A DNA stretch of 64,000 nt from Bacteroidales bacterium. Lineage in GTDB: Bacteria; Bacteroidota; Bacteroidia; Bacteroidales; ML635J-15. The stretch is taken from NCBI GenBank assembly GCA_003249955.1, contig QKHS01000080.1, positions 1 to 64,000 of the forward strand. The letters run 5' to 3'. The notes below the pieces were generated by a model. That model was not told the DNA's origin. It saw nothing but the letters and a program-made list of their open reading frames with translations, and did no database searches. Positions 28,027 through 36,878 of this stretch are shown here, piece after piece. A program made the position numbers and the translations under genes. How positions within the stretch are numbered: position 1 is the first letter of the stretch; each line of letters opens with the position of its first letter.

Positions 28027-29013
28027 ATGAAAAAACTACTGTTTATTCTGGTTCCGGTATTTGTTTTTTTTATATCCTGCAACAATACGGGATACAAAAA
28101 TACTCCTGTTGCCCATGGTAACCCCGGAGACATTGTTGTGGTAATGAGTAATGAAAGCTGGAATTCAGAAGCCGGTGATACTTTAAGGGCTGTATTTTAT
28201 GAATATTGTCCCGGAGTGCCAATGGAAGAACATCTTTTTGATCTTCACCAGATTCCCAAAGACAAATTTATTGATCAAAACAAATTGCACAGAAACATTA
28301 TCTTTCAGGAAATTAATCCTGATGTTTCTGAAGCTACAATTACAATAAATAAAGACCGGTATGCACAAAAACAGGTGTTTGTAAACGTTGTTGCTCCAAA
28401 TCAGGCCGAGTTTGTTAAAATTATTTACAAAAATAAAAACAATCTTATAAAACTATTTCTTGATGCGGACAGAGACAGATGGGTGGAACAGCTTTCTGAA
28501 CACACCAATAAAACCGTTTCAGATAAAATACTAAAACAATACAATGTGTCACTAAAAATTCCGGCAAGTTACTATCTGGACGAAGCAAGAGACAATTTTG
28601 CATGGATATCAAATGAAACAAGATCTTATACCATGAGCATTTTGGTCTATTCATGGCCGTTATCCGACACATCGTCTCTTGACAGAGAATATTTAATTGC
28701 CATGAGAAATGCCGTTTTAAAAGAAAACATCCCGGGAGAGCGGCCAGGATCATTTATGTCCACAGAAACAAAATTCGACTACCCTTATTACGAAATTATT
28801 GATCATAAAAATCAACAGACTGCAATATTGCGCGGACTCTGGAAAGTCAAAGGAGATTTTATGGGTGGCCCGTTTGTAAGCTATACCAAAATTGATAAGC
28901 CAAGAAACCGAATGGTCACAGTTGAAGGTTTTGTCTATCATCCTAACGAAGAAGTCAGAGACAAAATAAGACAACTTGAAGGAGTGCTGTACACTTTTGA
29001 TCTCGTCAAATAA
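28027..29013 (+). CDS. DUF4837 family lipoprotein
   Basis: 328 residues. A lipoprotein signal peptide with lipobox FFISC (Cys at ~18) predicts attachment to a membrane on the periplasmic side. The body matches the DUF4837 pattern (GNPGDIVVVMSNESW, FDLHQIPKDKF, LKIPASYYLDEARDNFAWI, LRGLWKVKGDFMGGPFVSY). The family is largely restricted to Bacteroidota and has no known function. It is close upstream of ssb-gldE-gldD but has its own promoter, and ssb has another, so it is probably a separate unit. An envelope role is inferred from the lipobox only. Confidence 0.85.
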   Translation: MKKLLFILVPVFVFFISCNNTGYKNTPVAHGNPGDIVVVMSNESWNSEAGDTLRAVFYEYCPGVPMEEHLFDLHQIPKDKFIDQNKLHRNIIFQEINPDVSEATITINKDRYAQKQVFVNVVAPNQAEFVKIIYKNKNNLIKLFLDADRDRWVEQLSEHTNKTVSDKILKQYNVSLKIPASYYLDEARDNFAWISNETRSYTMSILVYSWPLSDTSSLDREYLIAMRNAVLKENIPGERPGSFMSTETKFDYPYYEIIDHKNQQTAILRGLWKVKGDFMGGPFVSYTKIDKPRNRMVTVEGFVYHPNEEVRDKIRQLEGVLYTFDLVK

Positions 29014-29044
29014 TTATCGACAGAAATATTATTGATTAAATTAA

Positions 29045-29075
29045 TTGACAGAAAAACAAAATATTAATACCTTTG
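29045..29075 (+). promoter_or_regulatory. Promoter of the ssb-gldE-gldD operon
   Basis: TTG (29045-29047, within TTGACA), a 20-base spacer, then TACCTTTG (29068-29075), an exact TAnnTTTG. The ssb ATG is 16 bases further on. Confidence 0.75.
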
Positions 29076-29091
29076 TAAAAAAAATCAAAAC

Positions 29092-29565
29092 ATGAATCTT
29101 AATAAAGTTCAGTTAATCGGAAGATTAGGAAAAAAACCTGAAGTAAATTATATTAAACCTGATGTGCCTGTAGCACGTTTTTCCCTTGCTACCACCGAAA
29201 CATACAAGAATAAAGAGGGAGAAAGAGTAGATACTACAGAATGGCATAATATTGTTGCGTGGAGAAACAATGCAAAATTTGCAGAGAGTTACCTTGATAA
29301 AGGAATGTTGGTTTACATCGAAGGTAAATTACAAACCCGAAAATGGGATGCTCAGGACGGAACCACAAAATATACTACAGAAATAGTTACGGACCAGATT
29401 AAAATTCTTGAAAAAAGGTCTGACAGCATTCAACAGCCTAAATATCCAGATCAGCCTACTGAAACAGAAAAACCGAAAATATCACAACCTGTTGCTGATA
29501 ATGATCCTTTCGATCCGATTGATGAAGCACTCAAGTCTGATATTGATGACGATTTACCATTTTAA
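29092..29565 (+). CDS. ssb: Single-stranded DNA-binding protein
   Basis: 157 residues, usual for bacterial SSB. The N-terminal OB fold starts MNLNKVQLIGRLGKKPEV and contains the conserved EWHNIVAW and LVYIEGKLQTRKW segments. The tail is acidic and ends DDDLPF, the canonical tip that docks repair and replication partners. The protein coats single-stranded DNA during replication and repair. It is the first gene of an operon with gldE, gldD and a phosphopantetheinyl transferase, an arrangement common in gliding and T9SS-positive Bacteroidota. Confidence 0.95.
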   Translation: MNLNKVQLIGRLGKKPEVNYIKPDVPVARFSLATTETYKNKEGERVDTTEWHNIVAWRNNAKFAESYLDKGMLVYIEGKLQTRKWDAQDGTTKYTTEIVTDQIKILEKRSDSIQQPKYPDQPTETEKPKISQPVADNDPFDPIDEALKSDIDDDLPF

Positions 29566-29581
29566 TTAAAAACACACAACT

Positions 29582-30910
29582 TTGGACCCTGACCCGCTCA
29601 GATACGGATTTTCTTTTTTGACAATTACTCCCGATTCATCAAATTCTGTGATTCTGGGTATAATAGCAATCGTTATTTTACTGACTTGCTCAGGTTTGAT
29701 TTCTGCAAGTGAAGTAGGCTTTTTCAGCCTGTCTCCCAAAGACAGAAATAAACTGAAACACTCTAAAATGAAATCAGCAAAACTGGTTGAAAAACTGATG
29801 AAGAAACCTGATTTGTTGCTGGCAACCATTTTAGTCGCAAATAATTTTGTTAATGTAGCAATTGTAATTTTATCAACATATTTGTCTGCTTTCTTTTTTG
29901 CAGGTATCGATAATGAATTAGTGTATATTTTACTGCAAATGGTTGGCGTTACTTTCCTTATCCTGTTGTTCGGCGAAATGCTTCCCAAAATTTTTGCAGG
30001 AAAATTTCCGGTTAAAACAGCAAAAATGATGGCATATCCACTCATGCTTGCAAATAAAATTTTCTTCCCGTTAAGTTTTATACTCATAAAATCGACAGGA
30101 ATCGTTAACCGAAGGCTTGAAGAGAAGCATAAAACCAATATCAGCATTGAAGAATTATCTCACGTAATTGAACTTGCTTCCGACGATCTTAAAGAAGATA
30201 AAGATATGCTTGAGGGGATTGTTAACTCTGCAAATCTTGAAGTGAAAGAAATTATGACTTCCCGTGTTGATGTTTTTGCAATTGAGTATAGTTCTTTATT
30301 TACAAAAGTAATCGGACAACTGGTCGAATCGGGATTTTCGAGGATTCCGGTTTTTGTTGATAACCTTGACAACATCAAAGGCGTGCTGTACATAAAAGAT
30401 GTTTTGCCTTACATTTATCTTCAGAACAAAGAAGATTTTAAATGGCAGAAGCTCATAAGGCCTCATTTTATTGTCCCTGAAACAAAAAAAATAAATGATC
30501 TTTTATCAGACTTCCAGAATAAAAAACTGCATATTGCTATTGTGGTTGACGAATATGGTGGTGTAAGCGGGCTTGTAACTCTGGAAGATATTCTTGAGGA
30601 ATTTGTCGGCGAAATACACGATGAATCTGATGATAATGAAAATTATTTTGTAAAAATTGATGAGCATAATTACGAATTTGATGCAAAAACAAGCATCGTG
30701 GACTTTTGTAAAACTATAGATACGGAATATTCACAGTTTAATGAACTTAAAGGAGAATCCGACAGTCTGGCAGGACTGGTTCTTGAAGTACACGGAGATA
30801 TTCCCAAGAAACACAGTGTAATAAAAGTAGGTGATTATGAGTTTACTATTACAGCGGCAGATAACAGAAGAATAAAAAAAATAAAAGTAAAATTACCGGA
30901 TGAAAAATAG
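29582..30910 (+). CDS. gldE: Gliding motility-associated CBS-domain membrane protein GldE
   Basis: 442 residues from a TTG start at 29582, 16 bases after ssb. The N-terminus (MDPDPLRYGF) resembles other GldE proteins, and no in-frame ATG occurs before residue ~60, so the unusual start codon is well supported. A CNNM/DUF21 membrane domain with three or four helices (~20-165) precedes two CBS motifs (~205-330; MTSRVDVFAI, VVDEYGGVSGLVTLEDILEEFVGE) and a C-terminal transporter-associated domain. The family is related to CorC/TlyC magnesium-efflux proteins. In Flavobacterium, GldE works with GldD in gliding and T9SS assembly. The last 11 bases overlap gldD, which suggests coupled translation. Confidence 0.92.
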   Translation: MDPDPLRYGFSFLTITPDSSNSVILGIIAIVILLTCSGLISASEVGFFSLSPKDRNKLKHSKMKSAKLVEKLMKKPDLLLATILVANNFVNVAIVILSTYLSAFFFAGIDNELVYILLQMVGVTFLILLFGEMLPKIFAGKFPVKTAKMMAYPLMLANKIFFPLSFILIKSTGIVNRRLEEKHKTNISIEELSHVIELASDDLKEDKDMLEGIVNSANLEVKEIMTSRVDVFAIEYSSLFTKVIGQLVESGFSRIPVFVDNLDNIKGVLYIKDVLPYIYLQNKEDFKWQKLIRPHFIVPETKKINDLLSDFQNKKLHIAIVVDEYGGVSGLVTLEDILEEFVGEIHDESDDNENYFVKIDEHNYEFDAKTSIVDFCKTIDTEYSQFNELKGESDSLAGLVLEVHGDIPKKHSVIKVGDYEFTITAADNRRIKKIKVKLPDEK

Positions 30911-31469
30911 AATAAGCATATTAGTAATTGTTTCAGTATTATTTTCTCTGATTTCATGTAGCAGCAACCCTCCTGTTCCAAAGCCACGCGGTTACTTCAG
31001 AATTGATTTACCCGAAAAAGAATATAAAACATATGATGACGATTGTCCTTTTACTTTTGAACTGCCGGTATATGCTTTTATCATAAAAGAAAAGGAAGAT
31101 TATTGCTGGATGGACTTATATTTTCCACTAAATAATGCAACGGTTTACCTTACCTATAAAACCATAAACAACGACCTTAGTGCTCATCTGGAAGATGCGC
31201 ATGAGTTTGCATATAAACATACCGTTAAAGCTGATGCCATAGAAGAAATACTTTTTGAAAATGATAGCTTAAAGGTTTACGGAATGTTGTATAATTTAAA
31301 AGGGAATACGGCTTCGCAGGTTCAGTTTTATCTGACCGACAGCACAGATCATTTTCTGCGCGGATCTTTATATTTTAATGTTGCACCGAATAAAGATTCT
31401 CTGGCCCCTGTTGTTGATTTTATAAGAGATGATATCCAACATCTTATGGAAAGTTTCCGTTGGAAATAA
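30900..31469 (+). CDS. gldD: Gliding motility lipoprotein GldD
   Basis: 189 residues with a lipobox (LFSLISCSS, Cys20). The signature PVPKPRGYFRIDLPEKEY directly after the lipobox and the segment SLYFNVAPNKDSLAPV are typical of GldD. In Flavobacterium johnsoniae, GldD is a lipoprotein required for gliding and for T9SS-dependent surface protein display. The start overlaps gldE by 11 bases (ATG at 30900). The presence of gldD/gldE together with T9SS cargo elsewhere in the window supports a functional type IX system, although no core secretion gene is present here. Confidence 0.92.
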   Translation: MKNRISILVIVSVLFSLISCSSNPPVPKPRGYFRIDLPEKEYKTYDDDCPFTFELPVYAFIIKEKEDYCWMDLYFPLNNATVYLTYKTINNDLSAHLEDAHEFAYKHTVKADAIEEILFENDSLKVYGMLYNLKGNTASQVQFYLTDSTDHFLRGSLYFNVAPNKDSLAPVVDFIRDDIQHLMESFRWK

Positions 31470-31474
31470 TTTAT

Positions 31475-32086
31475 ATGATTTTAACTGAAAATTTCAGCTC
31501 CGCCCCTTCCGTATCAGGAATCAGAGAAATAACAAATGATATTGATTTTCTTTATTCTTACTGTGACCTTACTGATGTTGACAATATGATTATCAGTCAG
31601 TCAGGATCTTTATTAAGGCGCCTGGAAATTCTTAATGTACGGGCATTAATAAAAGATCTTGGTTTAAATCTTAAAATCACTTATAAGAACAGGAAACCTC
31701 AATGTGACAATGGCTTTATAAGCATTTCGCACTCCGACACTCTGGCGGCTGTTATCTGGAATCCGGATACTGAAACAGCAATAGATATAGAAGAAATAAG
31801 TGAGCGCGTTACAAGAATTGCAAAAAGAGCTTTTTCTTTACCCGAACTTGAATTTGCAAACAACGATATATTAAAGCTCAATCTTTTATGGAACTGCAAA
31901 GAATGTGTTTATAAACTGGCAGAAATAAAAGGGCTGGATTTTAAAAAGCAAATACAGGTATTGCCATTTAATGCAGAAGATAAAATAAAAGCAGAACTTA
32001 TATCCGGCGGGAACATTCGTTATTTTGAATTTGAATACGGAAAAATCTTAAATCACAGTTACGTGTGGGGCAAGGAAATGAAATAA
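31475..32086 (+). CDS. 4'-phosphopantetheinyl transferase superfamily protein
   Basis: 203 residues from the ATG at 31475, five bases after the gldD stop; an upstream TTG at 31460 would overlap gldD and seems less likely. Sfp-type motifs are present: GFISISHS, TAIDIEEI (Mg-binding acidic pair) and LLWNCKECVYKL (WxxKE...K). The enzyme moves the phosphopantetheine arm of CoA onto acyl or peptidyl carrier proteins. It is the last gene of the ssb-gldE-gldD operon, where such genes are regularly found in Bacteroidota; why they travel with gliding genes is not known. Whether it acts on fatty-acid ACP or on a secondary pathway cannot be told from the sequence. Confidence 0.88.
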   Translation: MILTENFSSAPSVSGIREITNDIDFLYSYCDLTDVDNMIISQSGSLLRRLEILNVRALIKDLGLNLKITYKNRKPQCDNGFISISHSDTLAAVIWNPDTETAIDIEEISERVTRIAKRAFSLPELEFANNDILKLNLLWNCKECVYKLAEIKGLDFKKQIQVLPFNAEDKIKAELISGGNIRYFEFEYGKILNHSYVWGKEMK

Positions 32087-32115
32087 AAAAGAGCCTCTTA
32101 CGAAGCTCTTTTTTT
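32086..32115. terminator. Terminator between the PPTase and S46 peptidase genes
   Basis: AAAAAGAGC pairs with GCTCTTTTT around a 10-base loop, with A and T tracts on both sides. It can serve both convergent genes. Confidence 0.85.
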
Positions 32116-32167
32116 ATAATCAAATACATATTGCAGTTATTACATAAATAACCGCATAAGATTAATT

Positions 32168-34330
32168 TTATTTTACAATTTTCATTTCATCAATCAGATT
32201 TTTTGCACCTGCATATTTGTCAATAGTAAACAATGCATATCTTATGTCAAGGTTAATACATCTCTGAAGATTTTCTTCGAAATCAATATCTCCCGACATA
32301 GCTTCGCTGTTACCGTCAAATGCAATACCAATAAGTTGTCCCTGTCCGTTTATAACAGGAGATCCCGAGTTACCTCCGGTAATATCATTATTGGTTATGA
32401 AACAGGTTACCAGTTCACCTTTTTTATTTGCATACTGTCCGAAATCTTTTGCCAGATATAGCTGTTTAAGTTTTGCCGGAACATCAAATTCTATGCTTCC
32501 CGGGTCTTCTTTCTGCATTACTCCTTTTAATGTTGTATAGTAATCATATGCAACAGCATCTCTGGGATCATATTTACCAACATTACCATAAGTTAAACGA
32601 ATAGTTGAATTTGCATCCGGAGCCATAACTTTGCCCGGATTCATTTTCATCAAACCGTCAACAAAAAGCCTTTCGCCTTTTTCAAGTCCTTCGGATGCAT
32701 TCCAGAATGAATTATTAATCTCACGATACTTATTTATAATGCTGGTTCCTGTAACTAACATCAGGTCTTTTTGTAAAGTTTTGAGGTTTGGTTTCTCAAG
32801 AAATGTATTAAATTTTTCTTCTGTAGCAAATACTGATTTTGCAAACATTTCATCAACATATTTTTGAATATCTCCTTTGTACTTGCCATCTATTGTAGCA
32901 AAAAAGTCAGGATAAAACTGTTTGTCAAGGTTTTTGTAAACATACTCAAACATTGCCGCAATAAGTTTCTTTTCTGTTTCAGGATTATAGTCTTTATAAA
33001 ATGGTGTTGCTGAGGCTTTTATTGCTTCAACATTTTTATTTATTTTATCCTGATCTTTAGATTCCAAAGCTGTTATCAAACCTGAGCACTGATAAGCAAA
33101 ATAAGGTAATTCAGGACCGGAAATGAGCCCTTCGATAAGATACATTCTTGCAACAGCGTATTGAGCTCTGTTTTTATATGCATTCTCAACAAGACTTAAA
33201 GACTCTTTGTATTTCGAATCTGAATTTTTCTCTGCCCATTTCATAAAGTCTTTTTCTATGTCTTTTTTAACACCCATAGTATTCAGGTTTTTCAGAGCTT
33301 TATTTTGTTCTTCAGAGTATTTCCAGTAATTTGAGCAACGGGCATATTTTGATGCATATTGAATTTTTACCTTCTGACTTGACTGCATTTCTTCACGAAG
33401 AATTTTAATTTTAACATCTCTGATTTCGAAACGAAGTTTATTGGTAATATTCATTGTTTCTTCAAGTCCGTAAGAAGTAATATATCTTTCGGTAGTTCCC
33501 GGAAATCCCATAACCATTGCGAAATCGCCGTCTTCAATTCCTTTAATACTTACAGGAAGGAAATGTTTGGGTTTAAGAGGAATATTTTCTGCAGAATATT
33601 TTGCCGGAGAACCATCAGGAGCAGTATATACTCTGAACATAGAGAAATCGTCAGTGTGGCGTGGCCATTCCCAGTTGTCGGTATCGCCGCCAAATTTACC
33701 CATTGATGAAGGAGGTGCACCAACCAAACGAACATCCTGATAAATTACATAAACAAAAACAAAAAACTGATTGCTGTTAAACATATCAGCTACGTAGGCT
33801 TTGTAATAAGTTCCTTCTACAGCTTTGTCAGAAATTTCTTTTGAAATTTCCTTGATTTTGGCATTTCTTTCATCTTCAGTCATGTCATCTTTCAGCACAG
33901 CAAGAACCTGGTCTGTAACATCGTCCATTCTTACAAGAATTGATGCTGTTGTTCCCGGATTAGACAATTCCTGATCTTTTGAATATGCCCAAAAACCATC
34001 TTTTAGATAATCGTGCTCAACTGACGAATGTGCCTGAATAGCTCCAAAACCGCAATGATGATTTGTAAAAAACAACCCCTGGTCAGAAACTATCTCGCCT
34101 GTACAAAAATGGCGGAACGGAGCTCCGTCGTTTCCCAATCCAATTACTGCATCTTTAATACAACCATTATTAACATTATAAATGTCCTCTGGTGTAAGTT
34201 TAAACCCGGCCTTTTGCATGTCTTCGTAATTTTTTCCTAACATTGATAAAAGCCACATACCTTCGTCTGCGCGAAGATTTAAATTAAAAATCAGGGTGAA
34301 CCCTAATAAAATTGATAAAATTCTTTTCAT
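32168..34330 (-). CDS. S46 dipeptidyl-peptidase, DPP7 type
   Basis: 720 residues, the usual S46 length. The signal peptide ends near NLRADEG (residue ~22), so it acts in the periplasm or at the outer membrane. The chymotrypsin-like core has the catalytic His in FFTNHHCGF (~91-92), the GDTDNWEWPRHTDDFSMFR segment with a candidate Asp, and the nucleophile in GGNSGSPV (Ser655). Eighteen residues after the Ser, the specificity position is Gly673 (IAFDG); in the family, Gly here marks DPP7-like enzymes with hydrophobic or broad P1 preference, and Arg marks DPP11 (Asp/Glu). The enzyme cuts dipeptides from the N-terminus of peptides, feeding amino-acid use. Single gene with its own TTG-N18-TATTTTTG promoter. 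Confidence 0.94.
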   Translation of the reverse strand: MKRILSILLGFTLIFNLNLRADEGMWLLSMLGKNYEDMQKAGFKLTPEDIYNVNNGCIKDAVIGLGNDGAPFRHFCTGEIVSDQGLFFTNHHCGFGAIQAHSSVEHDYLKDGFWAYSKDQELSNPGTTASILVRMDDVTDQVLAVLKDDMTEDERNAKIKEISKEISDKAVEGTYYKAYVADMFNSNQFFVFVYVIYQDVRLVGAPPSSMGKFGGDTDNWEWPRHTDDFSMFRVYTAPDGSPAKYSAENIPLKPKHFLPVSIKGIEDGDFAMVMGFPGTTERYITSYGLEETMNITNKLRFEIRDVKIKILREEMQSSQKVKIQYASKYARCSNYWKYSEEQNKALKNLNTMGVKKDIEKDFMKWAEKNSDSKYKESLSLVENAYKNRAQYAVARMYLIEGLISGPELPYFAYQCSGLITALESKDQDKINKNVEAIKASATPFYKDYNPETEKKLIAAMFEYVYKNLDKQFYPDFFATIDGKYKGDIQKYVDEMFAKSVFATEEKFNTFLEKPNLKTLQKDLMLVTGTSIINKYREINNSFWNASEGLEKGERLFVDGLMKMNPGKVMAPDANSTIRLTYGNVGKYDPRDAVAYDYYTTLKGVMQKEDPGSIEFDVPAKLKQLYLAKDFGQYANKKGELVTCFITNNDITGGNSGSPVINGQGQLIGIAFDGNSEAMSGDIDFEENLQRCINLDIRYALFTIDKYAGAKNLIDEMKIVK

Positions 34331-34358
34331 TATGCTAAGTATTTATGATATTTGTGAA

Positions 34359-34387
34359 CAAAAATAATTGAATTTTCGTGTTCGCAA
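34359..34387 (-). promoter_or_regulatory. Promoter of the S46 peptidase gene
   Basis: Minus strand: TTG, an 18-base spacer, then TATTTTTG (exact TAnnTTTG) ending 28 bases before the ATG. Confidence 0.7.
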
Positions 34388-34530
34388 TTTTTTTTGTGTT
34401 AATAAGTACTTAAAATTGATGTAATACTACGGTGTTATTAATCGGTTGTGTAAATTATTTAATTTATTTTACCGGTTTTAATTAACTGCCGCATTATGTT
34501 TTTTGCCCGTTAAATAAAAGGTTAAAAAAA

Positions 34531-35415
34531 ATGAAACAACAAATAAAAAAGATTGAACTTTTAATAATAGCACTGACATTTTCAGGATTTATCTTCTCGC
34601 AGGTTACTGTTCCGGTAAGCTTAAAAGAACTGGCAGCCTATAACCGTGAACGCGAAGCTATGAAATTCATGAAAATTGATCTGTCCCAATCCTGGCTTTA
34701 TCTGGTTAAAGACAATATCATTTCTTCAAACAAATTACTGGTCCAGGAAATTTACTACAATAAAGAAGGTTTACCGGAACGTATTCTTCAATATGATGAA
34801 ATGCAGAAAATAAAAAACTTTATTGTCGTAAAATATAACAGCCGTCACTTGCCTTTTGAAGAAATAAAATTTTCGGCAGATTCTGTGCTTATAAGCGGAA
34901 TAATGTTCGAATATGATAAAAATGACCTGTTAAGCAAGCAGGTCGATTACGATGCTGATGCGGAAATTATTGCAGCCCAGACTTACACACGTTCGGGAGA
35001 CAGTATTAATGTTTTGGTAACCGACAAATCAGGAAACTTCATTTATAAAAACCATATAAGTCTCTCCGGAGATATGGATAACAGCCTGATAAAGAGTATG
35101 GTAAAATCAGATAAGAATAACACTGTTTTTGAAGAGACGGTTTTCGAATATGATGAATTACAGTCTCTGAGACGAAAATTTGTTTATGACAATAAAAATC
35201 TGGGAACACGCCGGGATTTTGTATATAACGATGAAGGTGCTCTGATCAGAACCGTAACTTATGATGATAATTCAAAAACCTTGTCTGACTCATCATTTGA
35301 ATATGACGAATACGGAAATGTTATCAGAATAATTGATCTTGATTCTGCAAACGGGACAACAAAAGTATATTTTATCAAATATCTGGCAAAGGTAGCAGGA
35401 GATGTGAAAGAATAG
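34531..35415 (+). CDS. Secreted protein with YD/RHS-like imperfect repeats
   Basis: 294 residues with a signal peptide ending at FIFSQ (~24). The rest contains repeated short strands ending in F-E-Y-D or Y-D-x-x (ILQYDEMQK, IMFEYDKNDLL, QVDYDADAE, TVFEYDELQSL, KFVYDNKNL, DFVYNDEGALI, SSFEYDEYGNVI). These resemble the units of RHS/YD proteins and MORN-like secreted proteins of Bacteroidota. No catalytic motif is visible. The first ~90 residues (YNREREAMKFMKIDLSQSWLYLV) are not repetitive. It is 41 bases upstream of the thioesterase gene on the same strand and may be co-transcribed. Function unknown. Confidence 0.75.
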   Translation: MKQQIKKIELLIIALTFSGFIFSQVTVPVSLKELAAYNREREAMKFMKIDLSQSWLYLVKDNIISSNKLLVQEIYYNKEGLPERILQYDEMQKIKNFIVVKYNSRHLPFEEIKFSADSVLISGIMFEYDKNDLLSKQVDYDADAEIIAAQTYTRSGDSINVLVTDKSGNFIYKNHISLSGDMDNSLIKSMVKSDKNNTVFEETVFEYDELQSLRRKFVYDNKNLGTRRDFVYNDEGALIRTVTYDDNSKTLSDSSFEYDEYGNVIRIIDLDSANGTTKVYFIKYLAKVAGDVKE

Positions 35416-35456
35416 TGGTCAGATACAAATGATGAATAAAAAGAACTTTAGAACTT

Positions 35457-36170
35457 ATGAAATATAAAAAAGAATATCTTGTTAATTCTTACGAATCAGA
35501 TGTAAATCTTAATCTGAAAATAAACAGCTTATTTCAATGGTTTTCCGAAATAGCCTGGGAGAATGCAAAATTGTTGGGAGTGGGATTTGAGGAGTTGGCT
35601 GATGCTGATCGCTTCTGGGTATTAACCGGTATAAGTTTGCAAATTAATCAGTTGCCAAAATGGCAGGACAAAGTAATTCTGGAAACCTGGCCAAGCGGTA
35701 TAAGCGGGCTGCATTACACCAGAGAGTTCAAATTATATTCTTTGGGAGGAGAGTGCCTTGCTTCTGCCGGCTCAACCTGGGTAATCTTCGACAAAGCAAC
35801 GGCAAAGCCTGTTGCCCCGGAAGAATTTAATTATCTCACCGAAATTTCAAAAGAAAAAGCCATTGACAATGTTTTTTCAAAAATACGCCCGCGCAAAGAC
35901 TTATTTCCGGCATTTAAAGAAACCGCTCAACATACCGACATAGACATGCACAAACATGTAAATAATGCTGTTTATATCCGCTGGATCGAAAACTGTACCG
36001 GAGATATTTTCCCGCGCAGGATAAATACCCTGAAGATTCAATATCTGCACGAAGTTAAACTGCATGACGAAATTGTAATTTTTAATGAAAAAACTCAAAA
36101 TCACTATTACTGGGAAGCAAGAATCAACGGAGACAAATTATGCTTCAGGGCAGAAGTGGGTTTGTATTAA
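35457..36170 (+). CDS. Acyl-ACP thioesterase (double hotdog)
   Basis: 237 residues with the acyl-ACP thioesterase fold. The first hotdog half contains INSLFQWFSEIAWENAKLLG, with the conserved WVLTGISLQINQLPKWQDKV and TWPSGISGLHYTREF segments. The second half has HTDIDMHKHVNNAVYIRWI, the signature around the catalytic Asn/His region. It releases free fatty acids from acyl carrier protein, and in anaerobic Bacteroidota it may tune membrane lipid composition. The 3' end overlaps the convergent methyltransferase gene by 26 bases. A carrier-protein-modifying PPTase is encoded 3.4 kb upstream, but no link is shown. Confidence 0.85.
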   Translation: MKYKKEYLVNSYESDVNLNLKINSLFQWFSEIAWENAKLLGVGFEELADADRFWVLTGISLQINQLPKWQDKVILETWPSGISGLHYTREFKLYSLGGECLASAGSTWVIFDKATAKPVAPEEFNYLTEISKEKAIDNVFSKIRPRKDLFPAFKETAQHTDIDMHKHVNNAVYIRWIENCTGDIFPRRINTLKIQYLHEVKLHDEIVIFNEKTQNHYYWEARINGDKLCFRAEVGLY

Positions 36171-36855
36171 ATTTATTGCTCTGTTCAAAACAGAGTTTCA
36201 TAATATCTGAGTTTTGGGTTGTTTTATTTTTTCTCATCACCACAACCCTTTTATCATCACAAAATATAATTTCAAAACCATATTGCTGTGAGATATAGTT
36301 TATGGTCTCGTAATTATAAAAACAAACATGAGTCGGGTCTTTAATGTAATACCAATCCGGAAAATTATTTAAATCTGTCCGGAATTCGGTCATAACGGCA
36401 AGAACTCCGCCGGGCTTTAAAATGCTGTTAATTGTTGCAAGTTCCGTGGCAGGAGAAAAGAAATGCTCAAAACATTCAGTGGCAAAAATAAAATCGTATT
36501 TCTTGCTTATATCTGATTCAGGGAAAAAATAAGGATCGTAATAATCGCATTTAAAGCCACTTTGTTCAACCAGTTTTGACAACACAGGGTCCGGGCCACA
36601 ACCAAAGTCCAGTCCATGTAATCCTGGTTTTAATTCTTTAAGTACCGGGTTAATTATCTGGTTTAAAAATTTAACATATCCCTCATCATTAATATTATTC
36701 TGGTGAAAAGAATAACGTTTTCTCTCCTCTTCTTCGGTTAACCTGAATTCCGGGTCAACAAAAATCAATTTACAGTTGTCGCAAAGAAAAAAGTTCCTGT
36801 TTACAGCATAAATGCTGTTTCCGGCTATGTTACTGTTGCATAAAGGACAGTTCAT
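36145..36855 (-). CDS. Zinc-ribbon class I SAM-dependent methyltransferase
   Basis: 236 residues. The N-terminus has CPLCNSN ... CDNCKLIF, a four-Cys zinc ribbon. The methyltransferase domain has motif I as LDFGCGPDPVLSKL (about residue 82), then FIFATECFEHFFSP and LKPGGVLAVMTEF. The architecture matches small-molecule or sugar methyltransferases (Methyltransf_23-like). No sugar-biosynthesis neighbours are present, so the substrate is unknown. It is convergent with the thioesterase gene and overlaps it by 26 bases. An exact minus-strand -7 box (TACTTTTG) lies 16 bases before the ATG. Confidence 0.83.
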   Translation of the reverse strand: MNCPLCNSNIAGNSIYAVNRNFFLCDNCKLIFVDPEFRLTEEEERKRYSFHQNNINDEGYVKFLNQIINPVLKELKPGLHGLDFGCGPDPVLSKLVEQSGFKCDYYDPYFFPESDISKKYDFIFATECFEHFFSPATELATINSILKPGGVLAVMTEFRTDLNNFPDWYYIKDPTHVCFYNYETINYISQQYGFEIIFCDDKRVVVMRKNKTTQNSDIMKLCFEQSNKFNTNPLLP

Positions 36856-36870
36856 AAATCTGTTTTTTTA

Positions 36871-36878
36871 CAAAAGTA
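36871..36878 (-). promoter_or_regulatory. -7 box of the zinc-ribbon methyltransferase gene
   Basis: TACTTTTG on the minus strand is an exact TAnnTTTG, 15 bases before the ATG; no clear TTG box upstream. Confidence 0.5.
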
